A program made the position numbers and the translations under genes. A stretch of DNA of 64,000 bases. It comes from Piromyces finnis. Lineage: Eukaryota; Neocallimastigomycota; Neocallimastigomycetes; Neocallimastigales; Neocallimastigaceae. Every line of letters begins with the position of its first letter. Within the stretch, counting starts at the first letter, position 1. The stretch lies in the NCBI GenBank assembly GCA_002104945.1, contig MCFH01000048.1, positions 62,001 through 126,000 of the forward strand, written 5' to 3'. The notes under the pieces were generated by a model that saw only the letters and a program-made list of their open reading frames with translations, was not told the origin of the DNA and made no database searches. This document shows, in pieces, positions 48,855 through 60,033 of the stretch.

Positions 48855-50510
48855 TGATGCGTTGACCAATATATTTTTGAATAATATAATATTTTTAATA
48901 AATAATAAATTCTAAGATTTAGATGAAACAATAAATTTAAAATAAAATGCGTTTTATAATTAACAAATAAATCACTCAAAACTCGAAAATAAACTCTTTT
49001 ATTATATTTAAATTATCTCTTTATTATATTTTATAATTTATTTATTGTCTTTTTATTCTCTATTTATTGTCCCCTTTTTATAAAGAAGAATTTTATCTTC
49101 CTTTTATGCATTTTCGTTTATTTCATGCATTATTATTGTTAACTATTAAATATTATTATTACTATTGTCATCATTTATTTAAATTAAAAAAAATAAATTG
49201 AAATTATGTTTTAGTATCATAAAATATTATAGAGTATTACTTATTTGATTTTCTTATTACTTCAAAATGTTTAAATTTAGAAAAATTATTATAAATTATC
49301 ATTGACTATCATTAAATGTATAATACTTTGAATAAAATAATTAAAATTTAAAATTAAAATGAAATTAAAATAAAATTAAAATAAAATTAAGACAAAATTA
49401 AAATATTAAAAGTATCAATTATTATAAGCATACATTTTATACAAAAACATAAAAGAGTTCTGTATTTTATCTTAAAATCGTTATTATTATTCTATTTCCA
49501 GGTTTTAAGTTTATCATTTTAGTAATAATTTCTCAATTAGTTATTTATTAATTTATAAGTATAAGTTTAAAAGAATTTCTAAGGAATACTTAGATAAAAC
49601 ACTAGAATTAATAATTTGATGTATACCATTTTATTTTTAGTTTGTTTATTCATTTTTATTTATTTATTTATTATTATTTTATTATTTTAATACATTATTG
49701 GATTAAGTCGTTTTATTTTATTTAATAATTTATTTTATTATTATCACTATTAGGTCGTTTTTACTCAGAATTTATTATATAATAAAGAGAATATTATTTA
49801 TTTAAGAAAGGGTTATATCTTCATAAAATTATTATTCATTCATTTTTAAGAGTTTTTTTTTTTTTTTTTTTTTAACTTCCGAGTGCATTTCTCCCATCGA
49901 TCAGAGTTAGCTCCAATGGTGGTTCTTAGAGAAACGTTGGCTCATTCCTATTGCTAGGTGGTTGTGACCCTCCTGGTCTGTCATACTGTTTCTTCAGCTT
50001 CGACGCTCACTTAATCCATGTACATTAGATGCATGTCGTTGTACGATATTTCACAACTACAATGCTAAGCCTCTTATAGTCAATTTGATCACGTGTCAAC
50101 CGCCCCCTAATGTTTACACTTAAATTGATTAAGGAATATTATGTGTTTTTGGCATAGCCTAAGTCACCACTTATTAAGTTCTAATTTGGAATGTACCATG
50201 TACACTAGACCCTCTCAGGCCGGCTAGACGAGTGTTATTATCATAGTAGTAAATTAGAAAGTTCATTTATACTTACCTGAATATCATAACCCAACCCATG
50301 GCAAACCCAGTGGGAAAATCCACAGGCACTGACATCTGCGGGGTCGAACCAGAAGCCTTATGTATGCTAAGGAAACGCCTTAACAACCAGGATAAAAACT
50401 GGAACGACTTTTTAAGAGTTATTATCATTTATTTTTATTATAAGTTATTATAGATTAAGTCGTGTTTATTCAGCTAGTTTTTATTATGTTTTTATATGAG
50501 TAGTGTATCA
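48855..50510 (+). mobile_element. LTR, family M, with SINE insertion
   Basis: TGATGCGTTGACC to GAGTAGTGTATCA, same LTR as 24658-25723 but split by a 554-bp SINE near its 3' end. Remaining sequence is close to the other copy. Confidence 0.9.
49855..50408 (-). mobile_element. tRNA-derived SINE
   Basis: 554 bp with a poly-A tail (poly-T at 49855-49873 on the plus strand) and the 12-bp target duplication TTTTTAAGAGTT (49843-49854, 50409-50420). The tRNA-like head, read on the minus strand, has a D-arm-like GGTTGTTAAGGCG, an anticodon-arm-like CCTTA-7 nt-TAAGG stem and the B box GGTTCGACCCC. Base composition is far less AT-rich than the surroundings. It has no reading frame; movement would need a LINE not seen here. 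The empty site in the other M LTR proves the ends. Confidence 0.93.
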
Positions 50511-50514
50511 AAAA

Positions 50515-50588
50515 TGATAACGTATTGGTAATTATATTACACTACTTCTTCGTTATCTTATATTGTTTTATCTCGACAGTTATTTACA
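50515..50588. mobile_element. LTR fragment, family D
   Basis: First 74 bp of D (TGATAACGTATTGG to GACAGTTATT), cut by the N-like LTR. Confidence 0.75.
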
Positions 50589-50589
50589 A

Positions 50590-51125
50590 TGTAACTTTTT
50601 CTCTTTGTTAACCTTATTAATAAAATTATTTATTAATTAAATTTATTTCATAATTTATATTTAAATAGTATTTTATTTTATATTTAAATAATATTTATAT
50701 AATATTTAATATGTATTATTGTAGTAAATAATATTATTAATTATTAACCAATAATAGTTAATATAGATTAATAATATTATAAAAGAAAACATGTAAACAA
50801 ACACTAACACTTTAGTGTTAGTATTAAAAATTAAAGTAAAATAATATAATAAATAATTAATAATAAAGAATAACTATATTTAAAATAGTTAAAGATACTT
50901 TATATTAGTAAGAGAAATAAAGCGAATAAACATTTATTATTATATATAACTAAATTGTTTTATTCATTATTTAATTACTAATTTCTTTATAAATTTTAAT
51001 ATAAAAACATTATTTATAATATTAGCTCGTATGAGAGGTTGTTATTTATTTATTATTATAATATTTTTATATAAAATAATATATAAATCTATCCATCTTA
51101 TATTAAATATAATAAACCTTTTACA
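50590..51125 (+). mobile_element. LTR, N-like
   Basis: 536 bp from TGTAACTTTTTC to AAACCTTTTACA. It shares with N the end, a CTCGTATGAGAGG block and a hairpin around CTAACAC/GTGTTAG. No tRNA gene is next to it. Confidence 0.75.
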
Positions 51126-51129
51126 AGTA

Positions 51130-51720
51130 TGTCACAATAACATAAAAATTTAAGAAATTTGGACACATGGAAAAAATTAAAATTTTTTTAAAATTTTATT
51201 GTTAAAAATTTTATTTTAAATTTATTAACTATTTACAATAATTATATTAATTATTAATTTATAAAAATTAAATATTTTATAATTAAGCAATAATTAATTA
51301 AAATTAAAAATGTAATTATTAAAATTGTTCATGTATAAAAAGAACAAAAATTGAAAAAAATTACATAGCTTGAGCGTGTATAAAAAGAACAAAAATTGAC
51401 AAAAATTACATAGCTTGAGCGTGTATAAAAAGAACAAAAATTGACAAAAATTACATAGCTTGAGCGTTAGTAATTTTTTAACTTAAAGTTAATAAAATTT
51501 ATAAACTCCTATAAAACCTAAAATTTTAAAAATTTTAATATTTTTAATAACTTAATATATGCTGATATTAAGTTATTACTAAAATAAAAATATTATTTAA
51601 TTTTCTTTATATAAATATTATTAGCTTTACGCCTTCAATAGGAAAGCGTATTATATTTGTTAATTAATATAACTAGTGTGCTTACCACACTTTTCTTTAA
51701 TAAAAAATCGCTTTTTGACA
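51130..51720. mobile_element. Possible LTR, family V
   Basis: 591 bp between TGTCACAATAAC and CGCTTTTTGACA; ends match as TGTCA/TGACA. It contains the 45-bp triplication. Single copy, and only one base separates it from G, so the call is tentative. Confidence 0.5.
51330..51464. repeat. Tandem repeat, 45 bp x 3
   Basis: Three units beginning C(A/G)TGTATAAAAAGAAC and ending TTACATAGCTTGAG; units 2 and 3 identical, unit 1 with two changes. Confidence 0.95.
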
Positions 51721-51721
51721 A

Positions 51722-52507
51722 TGTAATAATTATTACATATTTAATAATAATTATTATCTACATTATAATAATACAAATCGTAATATGTATTATTAAATTG
51801 AGAAGTTTCATAATAGTAAATAAAAATGAATACTTATCTTAAAGAGTTTATTATAAGTGAATTATAATAAAAAACACAAAATATTAAGACTATCTTTAAT
51901 TTAAATATTTTTTATGAATATAGTTTTGAAAGGGTTATTTATTATAATTGTCTTAAAATAATAACTCTGGATTCTTTAGTGGAATTCCAGAGTTCTTATA
52001 TTTATAATTTTTTGATAATTTAAAGTTTAATAAAGAATTTCTAATCTTAACAAATAATCTTTTTAGGAAAAGACTAGAAGAAAAACCTAAAAAGATATTC
52101 GATTGATAACTAATATATCAATCATCGTAATATTAAGTAAAACCGATTAAAATTCGGAAAAACCTTAATATCCGATTGTCCTAATATATATTTATATTTT
52201 CTAATTGTTTCTATAAGTTATTTCAAGATACGATACATAAATATAAAATACAAACGTAAAATAAAATATATAATGCTTCTTATAAAATGTAATACAAAAA
52301 TTATTAATTAAAAAATAAATAAATGTTTACTATTATTTTAAATAGATTACTAAATTAAATAAATAAATAATTAATATAGTAATTAAATAAATTTTAAATT
52401 AAGTAAATGAATAATTAATATCAATATAGATAAATGTTTATAGTAATTTAAATGAATGTATGCTAATAGTTTAAATAAATAATTAATTTAATAATTAAAA
52501 AATAATT
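51722..52507 (-). mobile_element. LTR, family G (truncated)
   Basis: Reverse G LTR, starting TGTAATAATTATTAC, with hairpins at 51846-51872 and near 51962; its start is lost at the F junction. Confidence 0.82.
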
Positions 52508-53541
52508 TGTAAAAGTTTTATTAAACTTATAATTTAATATTAAATTATTAAATTAAATAAAAGATTAAAGATAACTAGGTTAGAAAAAATGTTTTATTAA
52601 AATAATCTTAATTGTTCTATAAATGAATAATTAAATTATGTATTATGGTTAAAATAATTTCTTTTATTTTATTTGAAGAATATATATAATAATAAGATTA
52701 TTTAATAGTAATACTTATTAAGTATTAATAAGGTAATAATCTTTACAAAGATTTAATTCATAAAACTATTCTAAACTATTTATACTATTTGTAATTTTAC
52801 ATTTAATACTAAAATAACTTTTTAGTACATGATTATATTCATATATTCATAATATATTTTATAATACTAAGGCTAAACTTAAGACTTATTACTAATTATT
52901 AAAAATAACTATTGTTTATATATTTATAATATTAATTATTTCTTAATTATAATATAATTCATTGAATATAATATTAATAATTATAATCTTTTAATTCAAA
53001 GATTATAAGTTATGTTATTGAAATAATTATTATAAAATAAAGTTAATTAATTCCGGGAAATAATTTTAATTTAATTAAAACAATAATTTATATCCTTTTG
53101 GGTAAATGATTTATGTTCAATACATCAGGGGTGATCATTCTCTGAATAAACAATTAATCATTACTAACAAAATATCTTTAAATTGGAATATCTCGTGAAC
53201 CAGCAGAGATATTGACCTGATTTTAAGATATGTTATTCATCTCGAGTGTGGCTTTCTAACGAACCCACAATCTCCCAACCATAATTTCCCAAAAATCACC
53301 ATTCGTTAAGGAGATACGCGTATTTTTCCTTATTTAATTTTAACGATAAGGGTTAAAGTTATTTGTTATAAAATATTAAGGGTTAAGGTCATATCTTAAC
53401 CTTTTCTAAATTTTTTAAATATTTCTTAATATAATTTTATAATTTATTTGAAAATAAAATATTATTGATTTTGAAATTTTATAAGTAATTTCACAATTTC
53501 AAGTGATCTTGAAATTGCAGATTCCACTAGTATTCGTGACA
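52508..53541. mobile_element. LTR-like element, family F, second copy
   Basis: 1034 bp, near-identical to 32293-33298. There is no target duplication: left flank is G, right flank is the tail of an A LTR, indicating recombination between two F insertions. The 10-bp palindrome near 53493 has the loop TGAT where the other copy has ATCA. Confidence 0.9.
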
Positions 53542-53592
53542 CACTTTCTATAGTAAAATATAGAATTAAGATAATATTTTTCTATTGTATCA
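53542..53592 (+). mobile_element. LTR fragment, family A tail
   Basis: Last 51 bp of an A-type LTR (CACTTTCTATAG to CTATTGTATCA) between F and K2. Confidence 0.78.
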
Positions 53593-53595
53593 AAA

Positions 53596-54868
53596 TGTAA
53601 TAATTTTATTATATGCATTAATATTTCACATAATAAAATTATTAGCTACATTTTAACACTAATTGTTAAAATAAGATAATGATAAGGAAACTATTTATTA
53701 AAATAAAAAAAATATACTTATCGAGTTTATTATAAGAGCCTATAAATAACGTTTGTGTTAGGGTTTAAAATATTTTTTATTATAAGAATGTTTTATTAAT
53801 GTTAAAAGTGTTTCAATTTATTTATGTTATTTATTATAATTTCTTATAATAATAACTCTTGATTTTCAAATGAAACTCAAGAGGTCTTTTTATATAAAAA
53901 CTTAAAGAATAAAAGAAAGTTCTAATCTTAATAAATTTCTTTTCTAGAAAAAGATTAGAAGAAAAAACTAAAAAAGTTTCGATTGATAATCTATTCTTAT
54001 CAATCATCGTATTATTAGATAAAACCGAATGGATTCGGAAAAATTCTAATAATCGATTTTTTCTAAATACAATAATTTACATTACATTTAAAATACATTA
54101 TGTATTATAATAAAATTTAATAAAATTTAATAAAATATTAAAGGTTAAATAAAAAATATAATAAATTAATTTTAATATGTCAAGAGTTAGAGTGGATTTA
54201 GAACTATAATTAAGTCTACTAGGTTAGGATAGGCTTAATTATATAGTAAATAATAAATTTTTATAAATAAAAGAGTAATAAATATAGTTTTTTAAGAAAT
54301 ATTTTATTTAATTTTTATAATATAAGTAAATGATAATTATTAATTTTAAATATTGAATTTACTATATAAAAATGAGTATAATAATCTCACAAAGAACTTC
54401 TTAAAGTTGTTCTTTGTTCAACTTATTTATACTTTCATTTTTAATATAATGTTGATATTAATAAAGTATAATAATAATATAATTTAAGTTATGCATGTAT
54501 AATAATATAAATATAAATATTAATAAAATATAATAATAATAATAATATAATTTTCTTTAAATATCGATATTAATAAGTTGTTAAAAATAATATTAATAAT
54601 TATTTAAATGAATCTTATTTTACTAATTGGTTTGTTTAATATTAATTAATTGTTACACTATTTATCTCCGGATAATAAATAGCTTTCCAATTAATATTTA
54701 TATTAAATAAACTATTATTAGTAAAATATTATTAAATTAATATTTTAATTAATTTAACTAATAATTCAAAATTATGAAATTTCATGAAATGTCAAATTTC
54801 ATGAATTGTGATTTTGACATAATAAGAAATATAGATTATTTATTATAAAATAAATCTAATTTCTTACA
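53596..54868 (-). mobile_element. LTR, K-related (K2), interrupted by P
   Basis: Reverse LTR from TGTAATAATTTTATT to CTAATTTCTTACA, split by P. It keeps a promoter-side hairpin (near 53846-53882) and a decayed version of the AATAAA hairpin (near 53728). Confidence 0.82.
54178..54819. mobile_element. LTR, family P
   Basis: 642 bp, TGTCAAGAGTTAG to GTGATTTTGACA, target duplication TAATA (54173-54177, 54820-54824) in K2. The right end has overlapping ATGAAATTTCAT palindromes. A fragment is at 18682. Confidence 0.9.
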
Positions 54869-54906
54869 GAAAAATGATAAATAATTAAATTTATAAATTA
54901 TGAATT

Positions 54907-55090
<184 letters not shown>

Positions 55091-55164
55091 TTAAAATACA
55101 GATAGTTAAAAATTAAAATAATTAACATGTATAAAATTATTAAATTAAAAATTATAAATGTAAA

Positions 55165-55195
<31 letters not shown>

Positions 55196-55610
55196 TAAAT
55201 TAAATAGTTTATATTTGTTTATAATTATACTTTAAAATAATAATTTTGTATAAATAGTGATAGAATTATTTTATTTTAAAAGATGTTCCTAATAATCCAG
55301 TAAAATTAGATAATAATATTAAATTTTATTAAAATAATAGTTGTGATTATATTTACATACATTCAAGATGTATTAAACCATAACATATATATATTTAATA
55401 ATACAAGAGTTATTAAATATTAAAACTTTATAATTAAATAAAATAATTTTATATTTTAAACTAACAAAGACTTGCAAATGAACAAGTATAAAAATCATTC
55501 ATTCTATTTTTATTTTCTTATTTATTTTTATTTATTAAATTTTAGATACAAATATTATCACTTTCTATATTCATTTATAGAATTAAGATAATATTTTTCT
55601 TCGTATCAAA

Positions 55611-55623
55611 TGGTGGAGAATCC
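55611..55623 (+). other. Primer binding site of element A
   Basis: TGGTGGAGAATCC, same 13 bases as in element B; TGG would pair with a tRNA CCA end. It is followed by TCTAAGG/GGAGGGAA-like blocks that B also has. Confidence 0.75.
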
Positions 55624-56912
55624 AAAAATCTACTGCGTAGCTAGTCTTAAGGCCGGAGGGAATTACGCGAACCTCTCTGTTCCCCATAGGAAACTACTGC
55701 TACTTCAAATTTAATTAATTTCAAAATTAATTAAAATCGGAATTAACAATACTTCAACAATATATATTAATATATTCCAATATATTATTAATATATATTA
55801 AAAAAAATTTCACAAATATTTAATTCCAATAATTAAATAAACAACATTAATATCAAAATTTTAAATATTCAAGTTATTTAAAATAAAATCAATATTATAA
55901 TACAAAAACATTATAATATAATTCAATTATAAATCCATAATCAATTATAATATACCAATTGTATATTATAAAATAATAAAATTATAATGTATATTTCACC
56001 TTGTAATGAGGTATATCTAATGATAAGGGTTAGACTAGAAAATCATTAAGGTTAGATTAATGAGAATTTCATAATTATATTTATATAACCAATCATTAAG
56101 TAATTAATTCACTTATCAAATTGTATTAAAAAAAAAATAATTTTCATGTATAAAAGAGAGAATAAGAAAGATAAAATAGTTCTTTAGTGTTTTTATTAAT
56201 AATTAATAAAAATTAGTTTTTTTTTTTTGTTTCGTCTTTAGTTTGATAATACACTGACCTAGCGAGTTAGTCGTATTATAATAATAAATTTAATAAATAA
56301 ACATTATTAAAAAAAATACATATATTTGATACATTAGAGTGTGTGTGTTTATTATTATAATATTTCGTTACACACCTGAATGAAAAACATTATATTCCCA
56401 CTGCTCCGCTCTTCTAAAAACTTATATGAATTTCAAAATAATATGTGGATAATGGAATAAAAGTATCAGAAAATAAACTTTAAATAATAATAAACCTTAA
56501 GTAAGCTTTATTTGATGTGGATATAAATGAAGAATAAATTTATTTGAAAAAGACACTGCAGCTACTATAAAAAAAAATATCCGGAAAATTATATATTAAA
56601 AATAAATTAATGGAGGACATTAGAAATTAAACATGCATATAAAGAAAGAAAATAAGAAAATCCTAAGAAGAAGAAGAAGTAATAAAATGAAGATCTTTAA
56701 TTATTTATAAAATTTAATTATTTATCTATTATTTTTCTTTTCATAACTTCAAGGGACGAAGTTATATCTTAAGGGCGAAGATATTGATAAATAATTAAAT
56801 TTATAAATTATGAATTTATAATAATAATAATAATAATATTAAAACACAGATAGTTAAAAATTAAAATAATTAACTTGTATAAAATTATTAAATTAAAAAT
56901 TATAAATGTAAA

Positions 56913-56943
<31 letters not shown>

Positions 56944-57364
56944 TAAATTAAATAGTTTATATTTGTTTATAATTATACTTTAAAATAATAATTTTGTATA
57001 AATAGTGATAGAATTATTTTATTTTAAAAGATGTTCCTAATAATCCAGTAAAATTAGATAATAATATTAAATTTTATTAAAATAATAGTTGTGATTATAT
57101 TTACATACATTCAAGATGTATTAAACCATAACATATATATATTTAATAATACAAGAGTTATTAAATATTAAAACTTTATAATTAAATAAAATAATTTTAT
57201 ATTTTAAACTAACAAAGACTTGCAAATGAACAAGTATAAAAATCATTTATTCTATTTTTATTTTCTTATTTATTTTTATTTATTAAATTTTAGATACAAA
57301 TATTATCACTTTCTATATTCATTTATGGAATTAAGATAATATTTTTCTTCGTATCAAAAAAAAT

Positions 57365-57859
57365 TGTAAAAGGTTTTTTATATTATTAGTTAATAGGTTA
57401 TTAATTAGTTAATTAAGTTAGTTATTACCTCTCTATACGAGTTAATAACTAAATAAAGTTTTATAAAAAATAATAAAAGAAAGAAAATAAATATTATAAC
57501 ACTAAAATAAATATAAACACTTATATAAATATTTTATGAAATAACTTTTACTTAAATAATTATATTTTAATTATATCTTTTATTTATTAATTATAATTAT
57601 CTACATTAATTATTATTATAGTTATTAATTTACTTTAATACTAACGCTAAAGTATTTAGCGTTAGTTTTGACTATACTATTTAACTATATGAGTTTATTT
57701 TCTTTACCACTTGATTGGGTAAAGCAAATAAACTTCCTATTTAATTAATAACCATTAATATATGGTTATGCATATATTTGGCCAATAAATGGTGACCAGA
57801 ATATATGGTTTCAATTGAAATATTTGTGGGCAAACTTATGGCCACAAATATTTCTTACA
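57365..57859 (-). mobile_element. LTR, family N, orientation 2
   Basis: 495 bp, TGTAAAAGGTTTTT to ATATTTCTTACA, reverse of 22607-23102 but with the same flanks: the A LTR end plus eight bases on the left, AAAATCATAGAA and tRNA-Arg on the right. The duplication AAAAT is at 57360-57364 and 57860-57864. Confidence 0.93.
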
Positions 57860-57871
57860 AAAATCATAGAA

Positions 57872-57945
57872 GCTCGCGTAGCCTAATTGGATAGGGCGTC
57901 AGACTTCTAATCTGAAGATTGCGGGTTCGAGTCCCGCCGTGAGTG
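57872..57945 (+). tRNA. tRNA-Arg(TCT) no. 3
   Basis: Identical to nos. 1 and 2. Downstream sequence is the inverted duplicate of the flank of no. 1; upstream layout is that of no. 2. The locus is therefore a mosaic of the other two. Confidence 0.96.
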
Positions 57946-58641
57946 TTTTTAATATTTTATAAAAATTTCATTATTAGTAGTTTTATTTATTTATAATATA
58001 TAATTTATAAATATAATTTACTAAAAACTTATTTTTTACCTAATGAAGTAATATATAAATAAAGTTTAAGAAATCATAATAATGAATATCAATATAATAA
58101 AATAGGTCTGTATACGTTTATTTATTATGTGGAATTATGTTTTCGACTCCGATATAAAATAAATAAAAAACTAAAATAATATATATATAAAAAAAGGAGT
58201 TAAGCCGTGTTTATTCAGTTAGTTTTTATTATGTTTTTATGTGCGTAGCGTATCAACAATAATGCAATATATTTCAAAAACACCTTAAATAAAATATAAT
58301 TTTGAATGTTAGCAATAGGGAATAATAATTGAAATCATATATTATATTATATTATATTTATTTCTATTTTATAATAATAAAATAAATTTATAATAATATA
58401 ATTAAATAGATTTTGGTTTAAAGTTTCTTTATTTAATTATTATTATTATGTTTATAAGATCAATAACATTCAATACTAATAGAATCGAAAGTTATTATTT
58501 AATAAATATAAATAGTTAAATATAAAATTTAAATATAAAAATATGTTGATAAAATTACTATTAATAATAAAATATAACTTTTGTGAAATAATAAACAATA
58601 AATATTCTTTTCTTTTATAATTAATATTTAAACTGAGTTAC
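57946..58641 (+). repeat. Inverted-duplicate arm downstream of tRNA-Arg no. 3
   Basis: Reverse complement of about 18909-19610, including the M-like terminus ending GCGTAGCGTATCA at 58253. Confidence 0.86.
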
Positions 58642-58676
58642 ATATAATAAAATAAAATAAAATAAAATAAAATAAA
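58642..58676. repeat. TAAAA microsatellite at a recombination joint
   Basis: About six TAAAA units where the tRNA-Arg flank joins LTR L. The matching arm has about 12 TTTTA units at 18848 and L itself has TTTATTTTATTTTATG near 20385, so pairing between these tracts can explain the joint. Confidence 0.85.
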
Positions 58677-59228
58677 CATATGATTAATCATTTAAACACT
58701 TGATCCGTTAACCTATTTTATAATAATTAGAATTATTTAATTTATAGATGTTAACTGTTACACCTAAATGGTTTAGTTCTATTGATATATTTTTAATTTT
58801 CGTCAAGTCATAAGAAATGTCTATGATCCATACTTGATATCATATTGATTTTAATTTACCTATTAAAATCTTTGAATAATCGTAACTTCTTTAAATGATC
58901 AGTTAGAAGGACCGCGATTGTACCAAAATATAGATTTTCCTTTAAGCTTTCCAACAAATTTAGTTTCATAGCAGTAGTATTTACAGCCGTAGCGATCGTT
59001 TTTGGCGAGTTACGCCTTGTTTCGTGTTTGTTTATTTTTGGCTAAGGGTTATAGTGTATTGATATTAAATTTTTGAAATCATAATCCTTTCGCTGAATCA
59101 AAATTTAAAAGGTGACTTTTAAAAAGTGTTTTAAAATAATTGTTGGAATTATTTAATTATAATTTTTTATGTTTAATTGATTATAGATATTATCTGAATT
59201 TGTTTTAAATCCAGTTAATATCTTCACA
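58677..59228. mobile_element. LTR-like fragment, family L
   Basis: Reverse of about 19782-20393, ending AATATCTTCACA, with the GC-richer block at 58890-59035. Half of L is missing at the TAAAA joint. Confidence 0.87.
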
Positions 59229-59279
59229 TCGTGTTTATTCAGCTAGTTCTTATTATGTTTTTATGTGAGTAGCGTATCA
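59229..59279. mobile_element. LTR fragment, family M end
   Basis: Last 51 bp of M (TCGTGTTTATTCAGC to GAGTAGCGTATCA), between L and the chromovirus LTR. Confidence 0.8.
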
Positions 59280-59282
59280 AAC

Positions 59283-59997
59283 TGTAATAATTATTAGCTT
59301 CAAATTATATAAATTATTATTAAAATGTGAAAATAAAAGTAAAATTAGAAACTTAACTTAATGAGTTTATTATAAGAAATTATAATAAACAAACACCAAA
59401 TGTATCAGAATTTTTTTGTGTATTTAATAGTTTTTTAATATTTATTTTATTACTTATTATTTTGTATAAAATTATTTATTATAATTAATCTTATAATAAT
59501 AACTCTTGCTTTCTAAAATCGAATTCATGAGTACTATTTATATGTTTTATTTTATTAAAAATACATTTATATTATATTATAACTATTTATTTCTTATATA
59601 TTATTATTTAAAATCTACACTAAAATCTTAATTATTAATAAATATTTAAACTATAACTATTTTTAGTAAAATACAATTGGCAATTCAAATTAAGTACTAT
59701 TCAATTTGAATATGTGCCCATGTATTATTGATATATTAAACATTTAATAATTATATACTAGATGTCTATTTCTATTACAAAACAATACTAAAACTAGGGG
59801 TTTGAATTGAGAATTTTAATTTATTGTTAAACATTAAGAATAAATTAATAATTTATTTTGTTTTAAACTTTAATTATTAATAAATAAATTATGTCCCATT
59901 TTCTTTTTCTGTAATATAATTCGTGTAACTTAAACAATAATATTTATGGCTTAAGTTACATTAAAGATATCAATCTGTGGCGTTTGATATCTTTACA
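59283..59997 (-). mobile_element. 3' LTR of chromovirus (family S)
   Basis: Read on the minus strand: TGTAAAGATATCAAAC to CTAATAATTATTACA, 715 bp. It starts with a 10-bp hairpin AAAGATATCA/TGATATCTTT, has TATAAATAG near 59535, a hairpin-like ACTCATGAATTC block, and the 11-bp AATAAA hairpin at 59365-59390. A purine tract AGAGAGAGAGAT lies directly before it, downstream of pol. The same module order in K, G and K2 ties those LTRs to this lineage. Confidence 0.88.
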
Positions 59998-60033
59998 ATC
60001 TCTCTCTCTAAGTCGAGCTCCTGCGAGATTAAT

